In this document: in pieces, positions 10,131 through 22,509 of the stretch
Position numbering within the stretch: position 1 is the stretch's first letter
Layout of the letters: each line of letters opens with the position of its first letter
From: Ichthyophis bannanicus
Lineage: Eukaryota; Chordata; Amphibia; Gymnophiona; Ichthyophiidae
Assembly: GCA_033557465.1 (NCBI GenBank)
Contig: CM066033.1
Span: 1,305,627,519-1,305,691,518 of the forward strand
Reading direction: 5' to 3'
Length of the DNA: 64,000 bases
Notes under the pieces: generated by a model
What the model was told of the DNA's origin: nothing
Database searches by the model: none
The model's input: only the letters and a program-made list of their open reading frames with translations
Made by a program: the position numbers and the translations under genes

Positions 10131-11365
10131 ATCCATGATGACTCCTAATCCTGGGTGGTGGTTCCTAATGTGGAACCTTGCATGTGTAACCGTAGTTTGG
10201 GTTGTTTTTTCCTAGGTGCATAACTTTGCACTTGTTGACATTAAATTTCATCTGCTATTTGGACGTCTAGTCTTCCAGTTTATCAAGGTCCGATTGCAAT
10301 TTTGCATATTTCTTTTGCGTTTTAACAGCTCTGAATAATTTTGTCTCATTTGCAAATTGTTCACCTCACTCTTCGTTCCCATTTCCAGGTCATTAATGGA
10401 TATGTTAAAAAGCAGCAGAGGTGGAAATGTAGGCAGATACAGAGATACTGGGGGAAAATACAAGACTACTTGGTGACCCTAATGGGACGCTCAGTGGCTT
10501 GGGTGAGGCAGCTGGTGGTACTGGACCAGCTAGCTCCGGCCAAGCCGAAGGGGTGGTGGGAGAGATTGCTGGTTCAGCAAGCTTGTGTGATAGGTAAACA
10601 GATCGTGCTTCGACATTGGCAAGAGACAACAGCCCCCTTGTTGTGGGAGTAGCGAATAACTTCCATAGGCTGATGTTAATGGAGCGCCTGGCGTCCAGGC
10701 GTGAAGGACGACACCAGGCGTGTTTTCTGACCTTCTGGGGAAGATACATTGATACTATGACCCCGCTGACTCGCAATGAACTGCTGACACTGTAGAATGG
10801 GCATTGAGTCTCAGTGGGAAGGTGAAGGTAGGGCCCATAGTTTGGGAGAGACCCCGGGAAAGAGTAGGTAAGGAAGCGGGGCGGACTATGTAGAGATGAC
10901 ACAAGGAGTGGGGGGGATGGGTAAGGAGGGAATTGGGAGGGGGGAGGGAACCTTAGTCAGCTGTCACAGGAACAGGCGCCTGGGCATTAGGGCTGGGCAG
11001 GGTGGCTGGCCAGGCGTCAAAGCAACCGTTGGGCTGGAAACCCTTGCTCCGCTGATATCTTATTATCCTTATTATTGACTCACACCTGTCTGGGGAAGTG
11101 CGGCGAGGTAGGGGGGAAAGTGGTTAAGGGGACGGGGTGAATAAAATATTGATGTTTCTGGGAGGTGCTACTGTACGACACTTATATGTTGTAGTAGGGG
11201 GATCCAGATGGTAGTGGAATACCAACTGTACAGTCTGTTGCAGGAAGGAAAAGCGATTGCGTTTACCTTTGCTAATAAAGATGATTTGAACAAAAAAAAA
11301 GCAGCAGGCCCAGAACAGATACCTGGGGTACTCCACTATTCACCTTTCTCCATTGGAGGAGTTGC
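10126..11365 (-). mobile_element. CR1 LINE fragment (minus), interrupted by an L1 3' end
   Basis: Read on the minus strand, 11365-11308 gives WRKVNSGVPQ of the CR1 RT domain. The text resumes at 10406-10126 with INDLEMGTKSEV and the region homologous to 'FNVDKCKVMHLG' of other CR1 copies. It is 5'- and 3'-truncated and degenerate. DIRS copy A abuts it at the left. Confidence 0.75.
10419..11295 (+). mobile_element. 5'-truncated L1-type LINE inserted in the CR1
   Basis: The 12-mer AAAAAGCAGCAG occurs at 10407-10418 and 11296-11307, and removing one copy plus the insert restores the CR1 sequence. The insert holds the end of an ORF2-like frame (about 10420 to a stop near 10793). It includes LLVQQACVIGKQIVLRHW and, after one in-frame stop at about 10650, FWGRYIDTMTPLTRNELLTL. 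A G-rich polypurine stretch in the 3' UTR (about 10900-10950), an AATAAA near 11275 and a short A-tract follow. ORF2 C-terminus, G-rich 3' UTR, poly(A) and a direct target duplication together point to an L1-like LINE. Confidence 0.75.
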
Positions 11366-12190
11366 AGAGAGTAGCTTTTGGGGTAGGGACAGTTTGTGAA
11401 GTGGTGGGGCATTTGTAAAGGTATGTTTTGCTTGCTGGGGTAGTTAGGGCAGTTGCAGGGAATAGTCTTTGAGAGAGGGGCAATTGCATGGAGGTATTTG
11501 GAATTGGGCACTTTGCAGGGGACAGTCTGTGAAATATGGGAGAGTTGTGAGGATAGTTTTGGGGGGCGGGAGCTTGTTTGCAGGGTGGTGGGTCAATTTT
11601 TGGGGTGACATGGTATTTGCTTTGAATGTTTTTATGGTAGGAGCCGTGTGCGGGTTGGTGGGGGGATTATGAGCGGGTAGTGTTTGCCGGTGGGACATTT
11701 GTGGGGCTGGAGTTCTCTTGGGTGTGGGGATGGTGGGACAGAAGCAAAGGCAGTTGGTGAGGTACAGGGACAGTTGCAGGATAGTTTCTGGAGTTGGTGT
11801 AATTTGCAGGTGGTGGGGAAGTAGAGAGGATAGTTTTTGCAGGCGGTAGGGTTTCTACATGATGCAGTTAATGTTGAGTTAGTGTTGAGTTGGGACAGTT
11901 GTAAGGGTAGTTTTGGGGAATGGGGCATATGTGGAAAGTTGTTTTTTGGCATGGGGACAGTTTGGGGTATGGTAGGGCAGTTGCAGGGACGTAGCTTTTG
12001 GGGATGGGGAAGTTTGTAGGGTTATCAGGGAATTATATAAAAGTGGATTTTGTTTTGCAATGGGGCATTTGGCAGGTTTGTAGGGCAGTTCCGAGATAGT
12101 ATTATTGGGGCAGTACATGGGGTGGTGGGGCAATTGTAGAGGGGCAGGTTTTGAGGATGGGGCAGTTTGGAGGGTTGTGAGTAGAGAACA
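11366..12190. repeat. G-rich degenerate tandem repeat
   Basis: Variants of 'gggcagttgtagggatagtttttggggtgggg' recur irregularly about every 35-50 bases, with G-runs and GT-rich spacers on the + strand. No exact period holds. It looks like an old, eroded minisatellite. The long frames through it on the minus strand (proline-, cysteine- and threonine-rich) are compositional artefacts. Confidence 0.65.
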
Positions 12191-13950
12191 GGGAGAAGTC
12201 GTCCCTGACTACTATGCTACAGAAGCTGGAACCACTTCCATAGAAATGCACTGCACTATTTTTTGCATTGGGGGGGGGAGGTTATATCTTTGGAACCTCC
12301 AGTCTTATTTGTCCCATTTTCAAACTCAGTATATCTTTTGCCATTTTTTCTTGCATACCAAGTGTCCTCCCAGTCTGTTAAATTTTCTGTGAGTTATGTC
12401 TGCAGACATACTCTTGACACCTTTTATATAATCCAACTTCTGTTGGGTTGAAAAGAATAAAAGAGAAAAAAAGTAATTGTCTGATTATTTGACTTTTATC
12501 ATGACCTGCATATTCAAGCCGCTGTAACTATCCGAACACCTGCACTACCCCTTATGGCATTTGGTTAGGGCGTCATAACAGATGCACAAGCTGATTGGTA
12601 GATTGTATGAACATTGCTGTCTGGTTTCTGCTGGTACCTTTGCATAGAGAGTATAATATTGCTTTAAGTTTACTTTGAGTCTCAGCACCATATCTTAGTT
12701 GGTTGTTAGTATCCCTTTAGGTTTGAGCAGAAGGGCGCTGTGCAGAGGTTCCTTTAAGGACTTGGATTTGGACTCTGCAATTTTCTTTTGATTACTTGCC
12801 CACTGTTGAGCATAAATAATATTTAAAGCAGTCTCTCTTACTCATAAATTGGGCTTCAATGTGCAGCCACTATTTCCCAAGTAGTAAGCAATGAGTTCCT
12901 CACAGAGGCCAGGTCTAGAAGAAAGGTTTGCATTTCCCCGGTAAAACAGCACAGTTCCTTCTGTTTGTGATCATAGGATGAAAGCTTTCCCGAGCTTGTA
13001 TATGTACAATTTTACTGCTGCTTCATGTAGTATGCTCTTAAGATTGAGATCTCGTTCCCCAGGAAGTATTTCTTGCCGAAGATTAATTGCCCTTTTAAAA
13101 ATGAGCGTTTGATGTATTCCTGTGGCTACATCCTGACTTGTCTTAACCTTCTCTGACCTGACCTTACTGACTGTTACCGCCATGGCTGAGCCAGAAATCT
13201 TTTGGCATGATGTATGCACTGCAGACGTCAGCCTGTGGCTTTACATGACCATGGATTCAATTAGGTGGATTTTTACTGATCAACATCGCAGAGGTTGAAG
13301 AATTTGTCAGGCGCAGGACAGAGTTGTCCAGATTAGGTTCAGCCTAATAGTCTCCCCTCCCTTTCGCTCTCTTTAGTTGGACCAGTGCATTTTTCCTAGG
13401 AAAAAAGATGCCAGGACTCTTTTACTAAAACATGAGGACCAGGTCAGTTTTAGCAGGCAATGAAAAGGGTGCTGGTACTCAATAACACTATGTACTCCCT
13501 CAAAAAAAAGACCTGGTTTGGACAACTGGATTCTAAGACTTCTTGGGGGAACTACTTTTGTTTCTCTTAAATGCAAGAAGATCAAAATAGAACATTTCAA
13601 TTTTTGCACTGACTGATAATCATGTGTTAGATCCTTCCCCGTTATCCAGTGTAAGTGAACATGATTTTACCCCAGATTGTGATCTTAAATTTTCTTTTTG
13701 TTGAACAGATCTTGGGAGATAAAGCAGCAGTGCTAAGATCTTTTTTTAAGGTAATTTCCCACCTTTCTTCGCAAAAAAGCCCCCAAATTTAAAATCTGTT
13801 GCAATTCAGTTTCATTCCTGAAACAAGCTTAATTTTAATGTGTTTGGACTTTTTTCTCATTTAGCCGCTCTCACTATTCATTAGTTGATGAGAGGGATAG
13901 TAGGTGCGGTGTGCACGCACTAATATGAATCTAGTGCAAAACATGGCCTT
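12191..13950. other. No recognised feature
   Basis: AT-rich sequence without a long ORF, clear repeat or splice-flanked coding block that I recognise. A frame of 82 codons on the minus strand (12971-13219) has no recognisable motif and is not called. Confidence 0.4.
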
Positions 13951-13952
13951 AA

Positions 13953-14195
13953 GAACATAAGATATCCCATACTGGGTCAGACCAAGGTCCATCAAGCCCA
14001 ATATTCTGTTTCCAACAGTGGCCAATCTAGGTCATATGTACCTAGCAGTTTCCCCAAGAGACACAAGTTCCACAATGCTTGTACTGGGTCAAGCATTGAT
14101 ATCTTCGGTCACTTCTTAATAATGGTTTATGGACCTTTCCTCCAGGAACTTGTCCAAACCTTTTTTAAACCCAGCTACACTAACAGCCAGTCTAA
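13953..14195 (-). mobile_element. CR1 3' end fragment (minus)
   Basis: It begins with 'aagaacataagatatcccatactgggtcagac', the complement of the CR1 3' terminus seen in sense at about 24740-24790. It continues through the conserved 3' UTR to 'caggaacttgtccaaaccttttttaaac', the end of the CR1 coding region in antisense. It is a typical 5'-truncated copy. Confidence 0.8.
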
Positions 14196-14735
14196 ATAAA
14201 AGGTTTGTACCTTGTATTCCAGAAAGTGTAGAAGCATAGAAAAAGTGCTAGGATGCAAAAGTAAGGAGACCTATGAGGATGATCCCGAGGATAAAAGGCA
14301 ATGGAATGGGTAGGACGATATCTAGCTAGCCAGTGCTACTTTAAGCCTTCCAGAAATTCTTATTTGGGCAGGAAAAACAAAAATGTCAAGTCCAGATGTT
14401 TGTTAGCGGTCTAAAAGAAAGGTTTAGCTGCTCTATTACATCAGTAATGTACAAACTCATTGGTAGGCTGGAAGTGTGGGAGAATACCTGTACATGTTCT
14501 CTGTGACTTCGGCAGCTAGTATGGTCAACTTTGCAGTTTTCTGGGTCATGCTGCGTCTTTGTAAGTGAAACAGATGTTTCAGCCATCACAGTATGGTGGT
14601 TGAAAAGTCTGTTCCAGTTACGAAGAGACAGCACGACCTGGAAAACTAAAAGGATATCTGTACAACTTGTCTCATTGGTCATATATTGGTTGAGCGTGAC
14701 CTGTGCTCTGTGATAAATTAATCAGTAGCAAAATG
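14196..14735. other. No recognised feature
   Basis: Short shadow frames only. Nothing matches the repeat families elsewhere in the window. Confidence 0.35.
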
Positions 14736-15605
14736 AAAGCAATCATTTATTTAACCGGTTTTGCTATCCCGCTTTTCTACCAGTCAAAGCGGTTTACAGT
14801 AAACAAAATACAAATGGGGAGCATGCAGGTTACATCTTACTTGTACAGTGGGGTGCATCAATAGTTTCCAGCTAACAGTATGCAACAGTATACATAGAGG
14901 AAGAGGGGTTACATCAGTCTTAAACAGTGTACATACAGGAGCAGAGGGCTGCATGCAGGCTATATCAGTCTTAAATAGCGTACATTAAAAGAGTAGATGC
15001 TCCATGGGTGATGGCTTATGGTGGAGAGACGATGGGGATGTTCCATGACAGAGGAGGATGCTCTTGCTGATGGTCACTCTGTGGGCTCGTGCCATAGTGT
15101 TCTTCAAACAAAGTATGTCTTCAGGTTCCTCTTAAAGGCATAATATGATTGAATGCCCCGTAGGGTAGGGGGTAAGGTGTTCCAGATGGTGGGAGCATAA
15201 AATATAAAGGCTCTTAGACGAGCGTATTGTGTGTTCTTGCGGATCTGGGGTGTCAGTTGAAGTAGGTTAAATGTACTTTGCGTGGCCTACTGATGTTGGG
15301 GCTGCTGATCAGTGTCTTTAGGTGCTCGGAGGTGGTATTGCTATGGGTCTTGTGAATCATGGTGAGGACTTTGTGCTTGATTCTTGGGAAGCCAGTGGAG
15401 GAACTTTAGGAAGGGTGTGATGCAGGTGTGTCTGGGGGCCCCGACAGTAGTACGGGCTGTGGTGTCTTGAGCTAGTTGTAACAGCATGATGGTGGTTTTG
15501 GGAGTCCCTGATAGAGCTGCAGTAATCAAGGAGGGGGGTGATGGAAGCTTGGCATACTGTACAGAAGTTTTTGGGGGGAGAGGAGGGGACGTAGGTTGCA
15601 CAGGA
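14736..15605 (-). mobile_element. L2 LINE fragment (minus), C-terminus and 3' UTR
   Basis: On the minus strand 15601-15341 reads LITAALSGTPKTTIMLLQLAQDTTARTTVGAPRH... then TPFLKFLHWLP, the L2 C-terminal block (compare ITPILFELHWLS in the L2 at 2066). The 3' UTR runs to about 14736, where the antisense tail 'ttatttaaccggttttgctatcccgc' resembles the shared L2/SINE tail. Confidence 0.75.
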
Positions 15606-16078
15606 TTCTAAATTTCTAATAGACTTAGTTGTGTTCTAGATGAGTGCCTAGCTAAGCTTGAAGAATGGTCTAGAATTTGGCAGCTGAGATTTAATGTTAA
15701 AAAAATGCAAGGTCATGCATTTGGGCTGCAGCAATTCAAGGGAGCAATATAGTATAGTGGGTGAAATACTTTTGTCCATTAAAGAAGAGCGGGACCTAGG
15801 CATGATTGTGTTTGATGATCTTAAAGTAGCTAAACAGATAGAAAAGGCAACCGCAAAAGCTAGAAGGATGCTTAGGTGCATAGGGAGAGGAATGGCCAGC
15901 AGAAGAAAGGAGGTGATAGTGCCTCTGTATAAGTCTTTGGTGTGACCTCATTTGGAATATTGAGTGCAATTCTGGAGACCGCACCTTCAAAAGGATATAA
16001 ACAGGCTGGTACAGAGAGTGGCTACTAAAATGGTTAGTGGTCTTCATTATAAAGCATATGAGGACAGACTTTGAGCTA
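15606..16078 (+). mobile_element. CR1 LINE fragment (plus), C-terminal RT region
   Basis: The text reads MHLGCSNSREQYSIVGE, then SIKEERDLGMIVFDDLKVAKQIEKATAKARRML and CRRKEV-like blocks, ending at 'gcatatgaggacagactt'. It belongs to the same CR1 subfamily as the minus-strand copy at 60725-63540, which shares the block EERDL..VVSDDLKVAKQ. It is truncated at both ends. Confidence 0.8.
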
Positions 16079-16429
16079 CCAGTAACTACCCTTGTCACAA
16101 TTTTATGTATCAGTTATATTTTATACTATATGTACTCCAGGTTGGGAGGCTAGCATACAGTATTGTATGTTTGCCCTTAGGCCTTATGAACCACCATCAC
16201 AATATGCGCCTCCAAATCAAGAGTGCTTTCTGATATACAAATATTATTTCTCTGGGAATAAGCAGGAAGTCAGTCCTCACATAGTTTTTGTCTTAAAGTG
16301 TGCTTTTCTCTGGTCGTGTACTGGTCTGCTTGCCTCAACATCGTGTTTTCTTGGGTTCTTTTCTTTTTTCTAATTTTCATTCGGTGCAGGTTCATGCCAT
16401 TTTCCTGGCTGAGCCAAGTGAGTTTGACC

Positions 16430-18140
16430 TGTGGGTGCTGTCTTCCTTGCTGTGACCTCAGTCAGTGGCTTCAAGTCATGCAACCGCTGTATACACATGT
16501 CGCGCACAGACTCGCACAACTGCTGCCTTCAATGCCTCGGGCCAGATCATGATCCCCTGGTCTGCAGTCTCTGTAAGCAGATGACTCCCAAGACCCATAA
16601 GAGCCATCAGCAGCAGCCATGAGTCCATCTTCCACAAAGTTGACTCAGCCCCGCAGTTGTCCACGAGATTTCGCTCCAAGTCCTCCTCTGGGACCTCGGA
16701 TCCTTGTGGAGATAGAGCGGCCTTAGAGCCCCGTGGCCACGGAGCCTCCAGCTAGGACGCCACTGACAAGGGCCGCCAGAAGAGCCAGAAACCCTTGAAG
16801 ACCGTGTCAGGAGATGAGTCAGAGGCAGTGAGGAAATCCCACGGGCCCAGGACCAGTAGCTCTTGACGTGAGGCTGAGGGCGATGGACGGGATAGGCCCT
16901 CCAAGTTGCCCCGACAGGAGTCAGACATTGAGGGATTGGCCTCAGACCCCCAAGGCCATCCTCGTTGAGGAGGACTCCTGAATGGAGCCGGTACTGGGCC
17001 TGAAGTCCTTGGTGCCTGCACCGAAGGCTGCAGAGCCATCTGATCTCGAGGCCAGGGCTGCCGCCTTGGTCCAGCAGCGGGCTCTGATGCCCATTTCCTC
17101 CGGGTCATCATTCCCTACCATGGGGCCCTACAGATCAAGGGACTCCTCGGAGGTTGAGCCGATCCTTGAGAGCCACTAGATTTGAGAGATCCCTCAGCGT
17201 CGGTCATGATCCTGGTCCCATTCCTCAGGGACATGGTCTTCCCTGCTCAATGCCCTCGGTTCTGAATGGAGGGCGACTGGGGCACCGGAGCCATCGGGGC
17301 TGAGGTGCAATCCTGAGACCTGGGGAACCCGTGACTCCTTCACCACTTTGGAATTGGATTGAGAGACAGAAGATGATGAGTCCCCAAACACCCGCTGCCA
17401 TCAGGACATGCCCTCGGTGCCAATCCCCTCTCGAGGGCATGGTCTTCCTCGACTTTGTGAGGGATATGGCGAAGGCTCTTGCCTTCACCACAGAATCAGA
17501 GGAGGACCCTCCTACGGAGGATCTCTAGATCCTCCAGTATGAGATTCTGACAAAGGAGGCACTCACGGTGCCCATTTCCCCCATCCTGGAATGGCTGCTT
17601 CTCTGCATGTGTGAGACACCATCATAAGTGCCCATTGTAAGCAGACAGCTGGATTTGATGTTCCGGGTCTGCCAGAGCCCTGGCTTCAAAAAAGCCCAAC
17701 TGCCTCATAACTCCATGGTTGTGGAGTCAGCTATGAATAGGCTTAAGAGCCAGAAGACGCACTCTCATCTGTGCCCCCGGGTAGGGAGGCCTGTGCAAAT
17801 GGATTCTGTAGGCAGGAAGTGTTTCCAGGGTTCCATGCTTGTCAGCCAGATCCAGGCCTACCAGCTGTACATGGGCATGTACCTGCTGGACCTGGCAGAG
17901 GAGCTCACTGGGTTCTCAGCTAGGCTCTCTGAGGAGCCCCTCCAGCAGTTCTGGGCCCTGTCCTCCACAGTCGAAGAATGCTCCAAGATTATTACTCGGG
18001 TAGCCTATGACTGCTTCGAGTCAGCGGTTAGAATGGCTGCAGCGGGCATTAGTGCAATCATCCAACCTGGAGCAGTGGGTACAGGACAAGCTGGTCAGTA
18101 TTCCCTGCCAGGGAGAGAACCTCTTTGGCCAAACCCATGA
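16430..18140 (+). pseudogene. DIRS Gag-like protein, copy B (broken)
   Basis: The N-terminus (about 16430-16620) has a Cys/His cluster, FKSCNRCIHMSRTDSHNCCLQC, then LGPDHDPLVC. This is a C-x2-C ... H-x2-C-x2-C pattern also present in copy C. The middle is degenerate. The C-terminal part (17628-18140) is an open frame with FKKAQLPHNSMVVESAMNRLK, QLYMGMYLLDLAEEL and ITRVAYDCFESAVRMAA. Note that the residue run given here is split by the reading frame of this copy only; the intervening region 16630-17620 has several stops. Role as for copy A. Confidence 0.7.
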
Positions 18141-18229
18141 CGGACAAGGCCACCGAGTTGGAATCAGAGTACCTGACAAGGACCAAGCTCTTCAAGAAGA
18201 CGGCTCACCCTTTCTGAAGGGTGGGCCCT

Positions 18230-19700
18230 CAAGGTGGTCAGGAAGGGTTACCTCCTACAGCCACCCCCACCATTCTTCCCAGGAGAGCACCCCAGGATTC
18301 CCCTTCACAGGGCCCTGTTCCAACAGGAACTTTCAGCAGGCAGTGGAACCCATCCCCATCCACCTCAGGGGCAGGGGGTTCTACTCCTGCTATTTTCTGG
18401 TCCCCAAAAGAACCAGAGGGTTTTGTTCCATTCTAGCCCTGTGGGACCTCAACAGGTTCCTGGTGATGAGGAGACGTTCAAGATGCTCTCCCTTGAAACA
18501 TTGCTGCCATATCTCCAGGAGGGAGGCTGCCTATGCTTCTTGGACTTAAATGATGCATACATGCACATCCTTATCCACCCCCTCCACAAGCAGTACCTTC
18601 ACTTCATGGTGGGCAGAAGTCATTAGCAGTACAGAGTGCTCCCCTTCGGGCTGACCACTGCCCCACAAGTATTCACCAAGTGCCCGGCGGTCGTCACAGC
18701 CCACCTCAGGCTCCAGGGGGTCTTCGTCTTCCCCTATCTGGATGACTGGTTGGTAAAGGGAAGCACCACCACTGAAGTACAAGTGATGAGCTGCACAATC
18801 CTTGTCCTGTAGTACTTGGGGTTCGTAGTCAGTCTCATCTCCAGCCAACTCAAAACCTGAAGTTCATAGGGGCACAACTGGACATAGTCCAGGTCAGGGC
18901 TCCTCTTCCAAGGGACAGGGCCCTGCGCATGCAAGGGCCCCCTGTGCCACCACTCTGTGTCTGCCTGACACATGCTCTGCCTACTGGGCACATGGTGTCC
19001 ACGGGGCATGTCACCCTGGATGCCCACTTGCAGATGCGGGCAGCCCAGTGGGCACTCTGCTCTCATTGGTCACAGGCCATGGGGTGCCTGCGGGACAGGG
19101 TGACTGTCACCAGTCCCCTGGCTGACACTCTCGGCTGGTTGCAACACCTCCCATACTGACTGACAGGAATGCCTTTCCAGACCCCCACACCACAGAAGAT
19201 CCTCAAATGGATGCCTCAGAATTGGGGTGGGGAGCCCACTGCAGTGACTTCTGCAGTCAGAGCAGTTGGTCGCCGGAAGAGAGCCTCCAGCAAATCAACC
19301 TCTTGGAGCACCGAGCTAGTGCATTAGCCCTCTGGGCTTGTTGCCACCTGTGGAACCAACCGGTACTGGTCCAGACCGACAATCAGGTGGTGATGTTCTA
19401 CATTAACACACAAGGAGACAGTGTCGTCCCTCCTTTTCCAGGAAGTGGTGAGCATCTGTGCTTATGCCAGCAAAAATGGGATATTCCTGTGGGCAGTATA
19501 CCTCCTGGGCCAGGACAATGCCCTGGCGGACTGGCTCAGCCAGGTCCTCCAGCCGCACGAGTGGAGGTTGGACCCCCAGAGTTGCCCACTGGTTATTCCA
19601 GTGCTGAGGACTCCACTACCCAGCCAATACCCAGCTGCCCCATTTCTGTTCTCAGCAGCTGCACCCTGCAAGGGTGGCGGCGGTTGCTTTCCTGATCTCA
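18230..19700 (+). pseudogene. DIRS reverse transcriptase and RNase H, copy B (degenerate)
   Basis: RT blocks are MLSLETLLPYLQEGG, FLDLNDAYMHILIHPLHK, then after a stop VLPFGLTTAPQVFTK and FVFPYLDDWLV near 18722-18754, keeping the catalytic YLDD. RNase H is open from 19207 with MDASELGWGAHC, INLLEHRASALAL and VLVQTDNQVVMFYIN, then shifts frame near 19420. Several stops and frameshifts make it non-functional. Confidence 0.75.
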
Positions 19701-20663
19701 TGGGCAGAGGGCCTCCTTTATGCCTTACAGCCCCTGATCACCAAGACCCTCTTCAAGGTCCAATGCGACAGGGGCACAATGATCCTGATAGCTCCATGGT
19801 GGGCCAGGTAGCCATGGATTTTCCTGCTTCTTGGTCTGTCCACGGTGTCCTCAGTTCCCCCTGAGGTGTGACCCAGGCCTACTGACACAGGAAGAGAGCT
19901 CTCTCCTGCACCCCAGCATGGGGTCCTTGATGCTCACAGCCTGGCTGCTGAGTGGGTAGCCCTGGCTCTTTCAGCCCCTCTACAGAGGTGATGAAGGTGC
20001 TTCTGGCCTACTGTAAGATCTCCACATGCCAGGCATATGCCTTCAAATGACAGAGGTTCTCTGTCTGGTGCACAGAGAGGTGGAGCAACCCCTCCTGCTC
20101 TGTCCAGCTGGTGCTGCAGTATCTGCTTCACCTGTCTCAGACAGGCTTGAAGCCTAACTCAGGGTGCACCTCAGCATGCTGGCGGCACACCACCATCTAA
20201 TCGAGGGCAAACCTCTCTCTGCTCAGCCATTAGTGGCTCGCTTCCTGAGAGGAGGTCTCCTCTCAAAGCCTCCCATCTGTTCTCTGGTGGCGGAGTGGGA
20301 CTTGAATGTGGTACTCTCAAATCTTACCACGCCACCATTTGAGCCTCTCTGCTCCTGCCACCTTAACTATCTCACTTGGAAGGTGCTGTTCCTCATGGTG
20401 CTCACGTCTGCTTGCCAAGTCAGTGAGCTCCAAGCATTGGTGGTGGACCAACATTAGGTTCTGTAGAAACAGGGTCATGCTCCACACACACCAGGTTTCC
20501 TGCCCAAGGTTCTATCCTCATTCCACATTAACCAGCAGGTGGTGCTACCCACCACCTTTCCATGGCCCCATGCCAGCAGGACAGAGGCCGTCCTTCATAC
20601 ACTGGACTATAAGCAGGTGCTTTTCTTCTACCTGCTGCGCACCTAGGGCCACCGCCGAGCTTC

Positions 20664-22030
20664 TACTACTACTACTGAGCATTTGTATAGTGCTACAAGA
20701 CGTATGCAGCACTGCACAGACACATGTAAGAGACAGTCCCTGCTAATTAAAGCTTACAATCTAGTCAAGAGAGACAACACAGTAGCTGTAAATACAGGAT
20801 ATGTCTAGGGAGAATGGTAAGGAAACAAATTTTTATTTAGACAATTTTGTATACCACCTTATCCTTCAATCAAAGTGGTCACAACACAATTGGGGGATGC
20901 ATTTAACAGGAGGGGATATGAGACACATACACTAATACTTACAGGGAACATGGGCAATGGAGGGTTAAGTGGTTTGCCCAAGACCAAAAGGAGCACCTGT
21001 GGGACTAGAAACCCCAGTCCTTCTGGCCCAAGGTTGCTGTCCTCTAGTGGGATTTGAACACCCGACCTTCCGGCCTGAGGTAACTTGCCCCAACCACTAG
21101 GCCACTCCTCCCAAATATGATCAGGTGAGTCAAGATCCGAAAGTAGCAGCGAAGAGGTGAGTTTTCAGTTTGGATTTGAAAAGAGCCAGAGAAGGCACCT
21201 GACGTGCAGACTCAGGTAGTTTGTTCCAGGCATAAGGAGCAGCAAGGTGTGAGGAGTAAAGTCTGGAGTTACAATAGAGGAGAAGGGCACAGATAGAAGC
21301 GATTTGCCAGAAGAGCGGAGTTCTTGAGGAGGGGTGTAGGGAGAGATAAGAGAGGAAAGGTATTGAGGAGCTGCAGAGTGAATACACTTACAGGTCAGCA
21401 GGAGAATTTTTAACTGGATATGGAAATGGATAAGGGAGCCTGTGAAGTGATTTGAGAAGAGGGGTAATATGAGCATGGCAAGGCTGGTGGAAGATTAGCT
21501 GCGTAGCAGAGTGTTGAACAGATTGAAGGGGTGAAAGATGATTCAGAGGGAGACCAGCAAGGAGTAGGTTACAATAGTCAAGGTGGGAGGTGACTAAAGA
21601 ATGGATAAGTGTCTTAGTAGTGTGTTCAGAAAGGAAGGGGTGGATTTTGTTGATATAGAGAAAGAAACAGCAGGTCTTAGCTATCAGATGGATGTGTGTG
21701 AAGGAGAGAGAGGAGTCTGACGACCCCCAAAGTTCTGAGCCTAGGAAACAGGGAGAAGTAGAGAGTTATCCACAGAGACCGAGAAAGGAGGAAGGGGAGA
21801 GAAGGGTTTAGGGGGAAAAATAAGAAGCTCAGTTTTGGCCATGTTCGAGGGCGATGGGTCAGTAGTTAGAAAGAAATGTTGGATCTGGTGAGGGTTTCTT
21901 GAGGAGAGGTATAAATACAGCATGCTTGAAGGTCTCGGGGACAGTTGCAGTGGAGAGCGATAGGTTGAGAATATGAGAAATGGAAGGACAACAGTGGAGG
22001 AGATGGGACTTAGGAGATGGGTGGGAATAG
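20664..22030 (-). mobile_element. L2 LINE (minus) inserted in the DIRS copy B recombinase
   Basis: The left edge is an antisense L2 3' end with a (CTA)n tail, 'ctactactactactgagcatttgtatag', shared with the copy at 41866 and, in sense, with 60150-60212. Minus-strand frames give the L2 C-terminus (ISPYTPPQELRSS, then APYAWNKLPESARQVPSL within 21130-21476) and an upstream block with MAKTELLIFPPK and VSVDNSLLLP (21741-21870). It interrupts the DIRS recombinase between 'gccgag' and 'gatcagctctttgtc'. A CORE-SINE sits inside it. Confidence 0.8.
20812..21115 (-). mobile_element. MIR-like CORE-SINE (minus) inside the L2
   Basis: Read on the minus strand, the head 'ggaggagtggcctagtggttggg' carries an RNA polymerase III A box (TGGCCTAGTGG) and a B box (GGTCGGGTGTTCAAATCCC region). 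The core follows as the complement of 'gagggttaagtggtttgcccaagac', the conserved CORE/MIR block. The 3' tail resembles the L2 3' end (complement of 'tataccaccttatccttcaatcaaagtgg'). The outer L2 sequence is continuous with the copy at 41866-42060 on both sides, which defines the insertion. Confidence 0.8.
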
Positions 22031-22509
22031 GATCAGCTCTTTGTCTCCTTTGACCCAAGTTGGCTGGTGCGGCAGTCTCTAAAGGTACCCTGTCCACCTG
22101 GTTAGCAGACTGCATCATCTTTGTCTACGAGCAGGCTAGTCTCTCACTGGAGCGCCATGTCGCAGCGCACAGCATCCGGGCCATGGCAGCCTCAGTGGCA
22201 AATCTGCGTTCTGTTCCTGTGTCAAAAATCTGCTGGGATGCCTCCTGGTCCTCAGTTCATACCTTTGCAGCTTATTGCTGCCTGGAGAGAGAGTCCCATT
22301 GGGACAGTGCCTTCGGCCAGCCACTCCATCATTTGTTCGGGCTGTAGGCAATTCCTGACCTCCAGCCCTTGCTGTGTTCGGACTACTGGTGCACTGGTTC
22401 CTCGCTGGACACTTGGGTCGCTTGTGGTCTATTGTGTCACAACTCAGTTGCTGCTACTCACGGCTCAACTTTTCTGGTCACCCATGGCTTTTTACAGGTT
22501 TTTTTGGTA

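Larger units (their letters stand above)
19870..22347 (+). pseudogene. DIRS tyrosine recombinase, copy B (split by L2)
   Basis: The first part (about 19870-20660) includes the N-terminal domain in degenerate form and then FLRGGLLSKPPICSL, FEPLCSCHLNYLTWKVLF and SACQVSELQAL, where the first catalytic Arg position is no longer Arg. After the L2 insertion it resumes near 22031 with FDPSWLAGAAVSKGTLSTW, VAAHSIRAMAAS (HxxR kept) and HTFAAYCCLE. Compared with copy A (AHYCLD), the nucleophilic Tyr column is Cys and the Tyr stands one position earlier. It is therefore a dead recombinase. Confidence 0.75.
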
